Shown one piece after another: positions 58,500-64,000 of a DNA stretch of 64,000 nucleotides. The DNA comes from Listeria costaricensis (GTDB lineage: Bacteria; Bacillota; Bacilli; Lactobacillales; Listeriaceae), in the NCBI RefSeq assembly GCF_900183385.1, contig NZ_FXUT01000008.1, forward strand, positions 124,001 to 188,000, given 5' to 3'. Numbering within the stretch: position 1 is the stretch's first letter; every line of letters begins with the position of its first letter. Under the pieces are notes generated by a model. The model saw only the letters and a program-made list of their open reading frames with translations. It made no database searches and was not told the DNA's origin. A program made the position numbers and the translations under genes.

Positions 58500-59254
58500 G
58501 ATAAAACACGCTCCTCTGCCAGTATGGCTGCTCCGATTGCGCCGGTGTATTGGGCGAGTGGATGTGTTTCGACGGGTCGCTTGATGTACTCGCTCAGGAG
58601 CATTCGGATGGCCTCACTACTGGATGGTCCGCCGGAGAAAAAGACGGTTCCTTTTGGCGATGGGCTAACGCGGGCAAATTGATTGGCGACACGACTGCAA
58701 ATGGAATGAAGCACGCCAAGCGCAATATCATTTCTGGAGGCCCCTTTTGAAATCAAACTGATAATTTCTGATTCGGCAAAAACGGTGCACATGCTGTTGA
58801 TCTTGACGGGCTGGGCATTTTCAACAAAGGAATCGATTGCGGAAATATCTTCGCCAAGCGTTCGTAGCATGACTTCAATAAAGCGGCCAGTTCCAGCGGC
58901 ACATTTGTCATTCATATTAAATTCTTCCATAGCCCCGTCTGCATCTAGTCGAATCGCTTTGCAGTCCTGTCCGCCAATATCAATAATGTTGCGCGTTTCA
59001 GAGGCGAGCCATTTTGCACCTTTGGCATGGCAGGTGATTTCAGTCAGACTTTTATCTGCTTGGATCAGCTTTCGACCGTAGCCGGTTGTCACGACTGGGA
59101 TTTCAGATTGGTGGGAGAAGCGCGACAGAATTTCTTCCATAGCGGCTTTGGGTGTTCCGCCGGTTGGCATCAGTTCGGTTTGAATGATTTTTCCATTTTC
59201 CAACAGCACGCCTTTGGTTGTTGTGGAGCCGGAATCGATTCCAATTGCTTTCAT
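58496..59254 (-). CDS. acyl-CoA dehydratase activase-type ATPase (activator of double-cubane reductase)
   Basis: A 252-residue ASKHA ATPase of the HgdC/BadF/YjiL family. GIDSGSTTTKGVL (phosphate loop 1) is at 5-17, IDIGGQD at 91-97 and FSGGPS near 217. C118 (NDKCAAGTG) and C156 (INSMCTVF) are the ligands of the [4Fe-4S] cluster bridging the dimer. It drives single electrons at low potential into the partner reductase at the expense of ATP. It starts 7 bases after the reductase gene and overlaps the TudS-related gene, so the genes are tightly coupled. Confidence 0.92.
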   Translation of the reverse strand: MKAIGIDSGSTTTKGVLLENGKIIQTELMPTGGTPKAAMEEILSRFSHQSEIPVVTTGYGRKLIQADKSLTEITCHAKGAKWLASETRNIIDIGGQDCKAIRLDADGAMEEFNMNDKCAAGTGRFIEVMLRTLGEDISAIDSFVENAQPVKINSMCTVFAESEIISLISKGASRNDIALGVLHSICSRVANQFARVSPSPKGTVFFSGGPSSSEAIRMLLSEYIKRPVETHPLAQYTGAIGAAILAEERVLS

Positions 59255-59261
59255 GGCGATC

Positions 59262-60428
59262 TTATCCTTTCATCAATTCGATAAATGCGGCGATCCGTGT
59301 ATTGATTTGCTCAATGTCCGCATTTGAATAGTCTGTTTCTAAATATAGATAGGGAACTTGTTTTTCTTTTTGGCAAAATTGCTTGATTTTACGCGATTCA
59401 ACGGAGAAGGGGGTGCAGAACTGCAAGACCATGTCTAACACGCCGTCCACCTGGTAGTCGTCGATCATTTTGTCCAAAAGGTCGATCCGTGGCTGATTGT
59501 CGGAAAGGCAGGCACAGCCGATGTCTAAATACTTGGCTGCGATGGCTTCATAGACATCTGCTTCGGTTTCGTCAACAAGTCGCTCGATCGGTTTGGCAAC
59601 GGTGCAGTTTTCATAAGCGACTACTTCACCGCCATTTTCTTCGATCGCGCGAATGACTTTTTCAGTGGCACCGCCAATTGGAGAGCCTGTAATCAGAATC
59701 CGTGGCTTGTCAGAAGGTGTCTTGTCGCGGGTTTCATAATCGGCTAAAATTTGTTCGCGTGTCTCCGTCAGATTTTGAATTAAGGCAGGTTTGTCAAAGG
59801 AATAATTGGCTCCATACATGACTTTGAAAATTTCACTGCCGCTAATTGGAAGGGGATTTAGTTTGCCCAGACCGTAAAAATTCTTACGTGCGGTTCGTTC
59901 CTGATTTTTCAGCTTGATGGCTTCACGAATGGCCTCTTCTGTAATTTCCACTTCCAGATAACTTTCCAGCATCTCTTTATAACGAATGATTTCAGCTTTC
60001 CAAAGGGCGAAACTTTCAGGACTGTTGCGCATGTTTGGCAGATGCATCAGATACAGATTTTTAAAATCCGCCATGTATTCATACATTTTTTTCTTGCCGT
60101 CACAAGTTGCTTCACCAACAATGATATCCGAAAAGTAGAAGTAGGGGCATTTGTCCGTTTTGCCAAAACCATAACTTGATTTGATCAGCGGGCAGAGGTT
60201 TCGCGGCAAATCTTCCTCTGCGTCGGCAATGGTTTCATCAGATGTGGAGCATAGGCTGATTTGAAGAGCGCCGGCGGCCATGGTGATTTCCTCCGGCATG
60301 AATGTGCAGTAGACTCCAACAACCGGCGTGCCTTGTTCTTTCAGTTCTTTGACCGCAAGAAAACCTTTTTGACGCATTTCACCAAATTCATCGAAAATTT
60401 CGGGCAGTTCTTTTTTTACTTGCATCAC
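59262..60428 (-). CDS. double-cubane-cluster-containing anaerobic reductase (YjiM/HgdB-like)
   Basis: A 388-residue protein of the 2-hydroxyacyl-CoA dehydratase subunit D family. Cysteines C41, C60, C79, C94, C109 (GEATCDGKKK), C275, C305, C307 and C338 are placed as expected for [Fe-S] ligation, and the single-protein form matches the double-cubane [Fe8S9] reductases instead of two-subunit dehydratases. These reduce small molecules with ATP-activated electrons; the natural substrate is unknown. GTG 60428 lies 8 bases after AAGGA; the next codon ATG (60425) is an alternative. It is first in the operon, divergent from nrtR. Confidence 0.88.
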   Translation of the reverse strand: MMQVKKELPEIFDEFGEMRQKGFLAVKELKEQGTPVVGVYCTFMPEEITMAAGALQISLCSTSDETIADAEEDLPRNLCPLIKSSYGFGKTDKCPYFYFSDIIVGEATCDGKKKMYEYMADFKNLYLMHLPNMRNSPESFALWKAEIIRYKEMLESYLEVEITEEAIREAIKLKNQERTARKNFYGLGKLNPLPISGSEIFKVMYGANYSFDKPALIQNLTETREQILADYETRDKTPSDKPRILITGSPIGGATEKVIRAIEENGGEVVAYENCTVAKPIERLVDETEADVYEAIAAKYLDIGCACLSDNQPRIDLLDKMIDDYQVDGVLDMVLQFCTPFSVESRKIKQFCQKEKQVPYLYLETDYSNADIEQINTRIAAFIELMKG

Positions 60429-60598
60429 TTTACACGTCCTTTTTATGGATTTTATTCGGAATTATCCGTTTTATTTACAGCTGAAAGAAAAGCGGTTTCA
60501 TAACATGTTCATCATATCACAAATTCAGAAAAGAAAGATTGAACCGAGAAAATAAGGACTTTGGATTTGAAAAAATACCACTTTTTGAGAAAAAGCGA

Positions 60599-60656
60599 TT
60601 GACATGATGATGTAGGTAATGTATTATGAGTTTATAAAAGTAAAAAATACTTTTAT
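60599..60656 (+). promoter_or_regulatory. nrtR promoter and NrtR-type operator
   Basis: TTGACA (60599-60604), 17 bases, TATTAT (60622-60627). ATAAAAGTA (60634-60642), AAAAA, TACTTTTAT (60648-60656) form a perfect 9-bp inverted repeat at the expected transcript start. A near copy precedes nadR (61469-61491), so both are probably NrtR sites. Confidence 0.85.
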
Positions 60657-60670
60657 TAAGAGGTGATCAA

Positions 60671-61441
60671 ATGACCAAGCAAGAAAAAAAATATTATGAA
60701 ACAAAGGCAACAGAAAAAGAGTTTTTAACTTGGTATCAAGAAAAAGATCAGCCAACCTATGAAACGCCATCTGTTACGATTGACAATGTTATATTTAGTT
60801 ATGACAGACAGGAAGATTTATTAAAAATATTACTGATCAAGCGAAAGAACCATCCGTTTCAAGATTACTGGGCTTTACCAGGAGGCTTCATACAAAAAGG
60901 TGAATCAGCTGATGATTGCTGTATTCGCGAAACATATGAAGAAACAGGCATTAAGATTTTTGCTGATCAGATTGAACAGCTGTACACTTTTACTGAACCG
61001 GAACGTGATCCTCGTGGGTGGATTTTAACTATTAGTTATTTAGCTTTTTTGCATCAACTTCCTGTACAGGCTGGGAGTGATGCAGGGGAAGCAAGATGGT
61101 TTGATATTTGGATTGATTCAAATGAAATAAGTCTTGTAAGTGGAGACGATACGCTGATTTTGACAGACCAAAAATTAGCTTTTGATCATGTGAAAATTAT
61201 ACAAATGGCGATTAAGCGGATTGTTGGTAAATTATACTACCAACCCAAACTCTTATTACTTCTTGAACCTCCATTCACAATTGTAGAGGCTCGAAAAGTA
61301 TTTGGGAAATTTCTTGGAGTTCCGTATAAAGAAATTGATCATTCTAATTTTAAAAAAGAGATACTGAAGTTTGTCGATGAAGTAGGCGAACGTCCAACAG
61401 GAGTTGGGAGACCGTCCAAATATTATCAACTGAAAAAGTAG
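60671..61441 (+). CDS. nrtR: NrtR-family NAD-metabolism regulator (Nudix + winged helix)
   Basis: A 256-residue protein. Residues about 35-165 form a Nudix domain and about 175-256 a winged helix. The Nudix box is intact: GGFIQKGE, then seven residues, then RETYEETGI, so hydrolase activity is possible, although many NrtR proteins have lost it. NrtR represses NAD synthesis and salvage genes and binds ADP-ribose. ATG 60671 follows AAGAGGTGA. It is followed by nadR and pnuC, its usual targets. Confidence 0.93.
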   Translation: MTKQEKKYYETKATEKEFLTWYQEKDQPTYETPSVTIDNVIFSYDRQEDLLKILLIKRKNHPFQDYWALPGGFIQKGESADDCCIRETYEETGIKIFADQIEQLYTFTEPERDPRGWILTISYLAFLHQLPVQAGSDAGEARWFDIWIDSNEISLVSGDDTLILTDQKLAFDHVKIIQMAIKRIVGKLYYQPKLLLLLEPPFTIVEARKVFGKFLGVPYKEIDHSNFKKEILKFVDEVGERPTGVGRPSKYYQLKK

Positions 61442-61468
61442 TCGAAGCAGACATTTTTTCATACTTCA

Positions 61469-61491
61469 ATAAAGGTAAAAAATACTTTTAA
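61469..61491 (+). promoter_or_regulatory. NrtR-type operator before nadR
   Basis: ATAAAGGTA, AAAAA, TACTTTTAA: same spacer and 7 of 9 pairing positions as the palindrome before nrtR (60634-60656). Confidence 0.78.
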
Positions 61492-61508
61492 AGAAAAGAG
61501 GCATAAAA

Positions 61509-62636
61509 ATGGGTAATTTAACGAAACCAAAATTGAAAGCTAAACGAGTAGGAGTGGTATTTGGTTGTTTTGCACCTTGTCATCTGGGACATTTAGATAC
61601 GATTATCAGAGCGAAGCGGGAAAATGATGGGTGCATTGTTATTGCTTCTGGAAGAACAGGGGATAGAGGGGATAAAATCGGCCTTGATTTAAATAGAAGA
61701 TTTCGCTACTTGCGCGAGTTATTTGCAGATGATGAACAAGTGTATGTTGTGTCACTAAATGAATCTCATCTTCCGGAATACCCACATGGCTGGACCGAGT
61801 GGCTAAATATAGCACAGGATAAAATTTCGGCTGCTAATCTTGCAGAACATCCTGCTGTTACTTGGTATGTTGGAGAAGCTGCATATAAAGAAGAATTAGA
61901 GCAACGTACAGTTGATCGTGTGCAGCTTGTAGATCGCACAAAACGAGCAATTTCAGGGACAGCAATTCGGAATAATCCGCTCAAATATTGGCAACAAATT
62001 ACAAAGCCATTTCGGCGCGCCTTTTCCATCAATATTTTGGTAATGGGGACTGCTAGTGGAGGAAAAACCACACTGGTTCGTGATTTGGCAAGAACGTTTG
62101 GCAGTCATTTTACGGATGAATATGCTCGGCGATATGAAGAAAAATATAATGTTCGGGATGAAGAGCTGACAGTTAATGATTTTCAGTACTTGGCCTCGGG
62201 ACAATTTGAGAATAACAAACAGGCAATTCTGTCAGACGCTAATAATGGTCTATTTTTTGCTGATACAGATGTGATGGTTACGAAAGTTTATGCCAAGTAT
62301 TATTTGCCAGAGAATGCTTACTCTCAAATAGCACCCAGCTTTGATCTATTCATTCAAAGCCAGAAATGGGATTTGATATTTGTTATTCCGCCTATCACTC
62401 AATATGTAAATGATGGTTTTAGGGACATGAGTTACTCGGATGATAAAATACGTTGGCAAATGCACCAAATGTTTATAGAGGAAATCGAAGCAAATCATAT
62501 GAGTGAAAAAGTAATCGTGTTAGATCAAACTGGCAATGAAACAGATAAAGAAGGATTCTATGCTCGATATGAGGCTGCTTGTGAGGAAATCAATCATTAT
62601 ATAGCAAATTATGAAGGGGAGGGAGTTACATGTTAA
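61509..62636 (+). CDS. nadR: NadR-type NMN adenylyltransferase / ribosylnicotinamide kinase
   Basis: A 375-residue bifunctional enzyme. The N-terminal nucleotidyltransferase has FGCFAPCHLGH (HxGH motif) at about 19-29; the C-terminal kinase has Walker A GTASGGKTTL near residue 180. It phosphorylates nicotinamide riboside to NMN and converts it to NAD. Unlike enterobacterial NadR it has no N-terminal HTH, and nrtR supplies regulation instead. ATG follows AAAGAGG. Its stop overlaps the pnuC start by 7 bases. Confidence 0.93.
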   Translation: MGNLTKPKLKAKRVGVVFGCFAPCHLGHLDTIIRAKRENDGCIVIASGRTGDRGDKIGLDLNRRFRYLRELFADDEQVYVVSLNESHLPEYPHGWTEWLNIAQDKISAANLAEHPAVTWYVGEAAYKEELEQRTVDRVQLVDRTKRAISGTAIRNNPLKYWQQITKPFRRAFSINILVMGTASGGKTTLVRDLARTFGSHFTDEYARRYEEKYNVRDEELTVNDFQYLASGQFENNKQAILSDANNGLFFADTDVMVTKVYAKYYLPENAYSQIAPSFDLFIQSQKWDLIFVIPPITQYVNDGFRDMSYSDDKIRWQMHQMFIEEIEANHMSEKVIVLDQTGNETDKEGFYARYEAACEEINHYIANYEGEGVTC

Positions 62637-63322
62637 AAAAATGGCAGAATGAGTTGTTTGGAAATTGGACTGCTTTTGAAAAAATGTATATTAGCTTATT
62701 ACTTTTATTGCAAGTGATTGTTTTCTACTTTAATCCGGATAGTTTGATATCGATGATTGCCGGGATAAGCGGTGTCTTATGTGTCACTTTTGCTGCAAAA
62801 GGAAAAATTAGTAATTACATATTTGGGTTTATTCAGATCATGCTCTATCTAATCATTAGTATTCAGTTTGTTCTATATGGAGAAGTATTATTGAATGTGT
62901 TTTACTTTATCATGCAGATTGTCGGTTTTTGGGTTTGGCGGAGAAATATGACTGTCAGTAGAGATGAAGAGGTAAAAATCGTGAAGGCAAAAGCTTTGAC
63001 TGTTAAGCAATGGGGTTGGATGATTCTATCTGTTATCATTGCGTGGTATCTATTTGGAACACTTTTGAAAGTAATCGGAAGCAATAGTCCTTATCTAGAC
63101 AGCATGACAACAGCACTTAGTGTAGTGGCGCAAGTTTTAATGACACTACGTTTCAGGGAACAATGGGTATTATGGATTATCGTGAACCTTTTCTCTATTG
63201 TACTTTGGATAGTAGCTGGTAATGCTAGTATGGTTGCTATGTGGGTGGCATTTCTTTTCAACAGCACTTATGGCTACATGAATTGGATTCGTCTTTCAAA
63301 GTGCACTTTGGAAAGTGAGTAA
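62630..63322 (+). CDS. pnuC: nicotinamide riboside transporter PnuC
   Basis: A 230-residue membrane protein with about seven hydrophobic segments; FYFIMQIVGFWVWRRN and the VNLFSIVLWIV-like WIIVNLFSIVLWI stretch carry the conserved Trp/Gln/Asn residues of PnuC. It imports nicotinamide riboside by facilitated diffusion, trapped as NMN by the coupled NadR kinase. ATG 62630 overlaps the nadR end, with GGGGAGGGAG before it. Last gene of nrtR-nadR-pnuC. Confidence 0.93.
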   Translation: MLKKWQNELFGNWTAFEKMYISLLLLLQVIVFYFNPDSLISMIAGISGVLCVTFAAKGKISNYIFGFIQIMLYLIISIQFVLYGEVLLNVFYFIMQIVGFWVWRRNMTVSRDEEVKIVKAKALTVKQWGWMILSVIIAWYLFGTLLKVIGSNSPYLDSMTTALSVVAQVLMTLRFREQWVLWIIVNLFSIVLWIVAGNASMVAMWVAFLFNSTYGYMNWIRLSKCTLESE

Positions 63323-63347
63323 ATAAATGTTGGTATGAATAAGAAAA

Positions 63348-63385
63348 CCTCTAAAAGTTAGATTTTTAGTTCTAACTTTTAGAGG
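63348..63385. terminator. bidirectional terminator between pnuC and cation-efflux gene
   Basis: CCTCTAAAAGTTAGA pairs with TCTAACTTTTAGAGG. The flanking genes converge here. Confidence 0.88.
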
Positions 63386-63423
63386 TCTATTTATTTCTAG
63401 ATTAAATTCGAGAGATTTCTATT

Positions 63424-64000
63424 TTAGCGTCCATCCCCATATTCCCAATCCATCACACTGTCCTCTTCGTCAAATGTAATCATGACATCGGAAATATTGT
63501 CGATTTGGAGCAGGTCATCCTCGATTCGGTTGCGAATGTCATCAATTTCTGCCAGTGTCAGTGCCGAGTCAAGTTCGACTTCCGCATCCACATGGAAAGT
63601 ATCGCCTTCCTTGATGACGGTCAGAATTTGAATATCACGGACATCAGGGTCGGTCATAATGCGCTGACCAACTTGCAAGTGCATGCCTTCATCTGATTTA
63701 CCGATGGCTCCGCCGGCATTATCTAGGAAAACTTCGCCGACGACGATGAACATCATAATCCCAATAAGAATGGAGGCAATACCTTCCGCCTGGTGAAACG
63801 GGGTGAAATGTGAAATCACAACGGCAAGTGCTGCTAAAAGTCCGCCGCCTGTCGCCACGGTGTCTTCCATAAAGACTAGCTTGGTGGCTGCTTTGGCCTG
63901 TTTCAGATTTTTTATTGCCGCTGGAAAAATGGCCAATCCTTTTGCCTCAGCACCGGTCTCGTGAACAATTTCTCGCATTGCTTTTAAAAGAACGGTCGAC
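63424..64000 (-). CDS. cation diffusion facilitator family transporter, partial (N-terminus beyond right edge)
   Basis: The frame is open to the window edge, so the first part is missing; the ATG at 63978 is internal. About 191 residues remain. Two membrane helices (LLAALAVVISHFTPFH, IASILIGIMMFIVVGEVFL) with FMEDTVATGGG and a C-terminal ferredoxin-like CDF domain (VGQRIMTDPDVRDIQILTVIKEGDTFHVDAEVELD) are visible. CDF proteins export divalent metals such as Zn or Mn; which one cannot be told from this fragment. Confidence 0.85.
   Translation of the reverse strand, partial: STVLLKAMREIVHETGAEAKGLAIFPAAIKNLKQAKAATKLVFMEDTVATGGGLLAALAVVISHFTPFHQAEGIASILIGIMMFIVVGEVFLDNAGGAIGKSDEGMHLQVGQRIMTDPDVRDIQILTVIKEGDTFHVDAEVELDSALTLAEIDDIRNRIEDDLLQIDNISDVMITFDEEDSVMDWEYGDGR

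Overview
The window looks like a chromosomal segment of a low-to-moderate-GC Gram-positive bacterium of the family Listeriaceae, most likely a Listeria species outside the L. monocytogenes group. The basis is gene order recalled from Listeria rather than a search: rapZ-yvcK-whiA-namA, then an LRR surface protein, clpP and a chitin-active LPMO; a dipeptidase, rpoN and cggR-gap-pgk-tpi-gpmI-eno; and an eno-side membrane protein, alpha/beta hydrolase and carboxylesterase. LPxTG surface proteins with leucine-rich repeats, TTG/GTG starts with strong AGGAGG sites, a CtsR box and a CggR operator fit the same group.

Layout. 1-1664: an oxidoreductase (cut by the left edge) divergent from an RpiR-type regulator. 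1680-9399: a Leloir galactose operon (galK, a fused galE-galT, galM, a LacI-type regulator) and a phosphoglucomutase, with two operator-like palindromes on the promoter. 9465-14329: an unknown protein, then rapZ, yvcK, whiA, namA. 14737-21527: two LRR surface proteins flanking a minus-strand manganese/zinc ABC operon that ends in a very short winged-helix regulator. 21579-30672: clpP, LPMO, PAP2 phosphatase, tRNA-Arg, a SUKH protein, a WxL protein, a dipeptidase. 30848-34400: two paralogous lipoproteins and a TcaA-like membrane protein. 34613-43807: rpoN and the glycolytic operon with a long structured leader. 43923-47574: small membrane protein, hydrolase, CdaR-like regulator, a 56-bp tandem repeat array and a convergent glycerate kinase. 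47753-52255: a surface protein with plant-type LRRs and an MFS pump with its MarR repressor. 52389-56955: a carboxylesterase homologue that lacks its catalytic serine, DUF2200, SGNH hydrolase, DUF4303 and a malic/malolactic enzyme.

57009-64000: a small CRISPR-like repeat array with its own promoter and no cas genes, similar to the rliB-type arrays of Listeria. Next is a minus-strand operon for a double-cubane-cluster reductase, its ATP-dependent activator, a TudS-related protein and an ECF substrate-binding membrane component. Divergent from it lies an NAD-salvage operon (nrtR-nadR-pnuC) with matching palindromes before nrtR and nadR. A cation-efflux gene runs off the right edge.

The points most worth a second look are the galE-galT fusion, the double-cubane operon, the orphan CRISPR array, the 56-bp array that merges into a terminator arm, the ATT start of an LRR surface protein, the Ser-to-Ala carboxylesterase, and the structured leaders of cggR and eno. 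Gene-family calls rest on motifs read by eye and on family knowledge; no database search was run.
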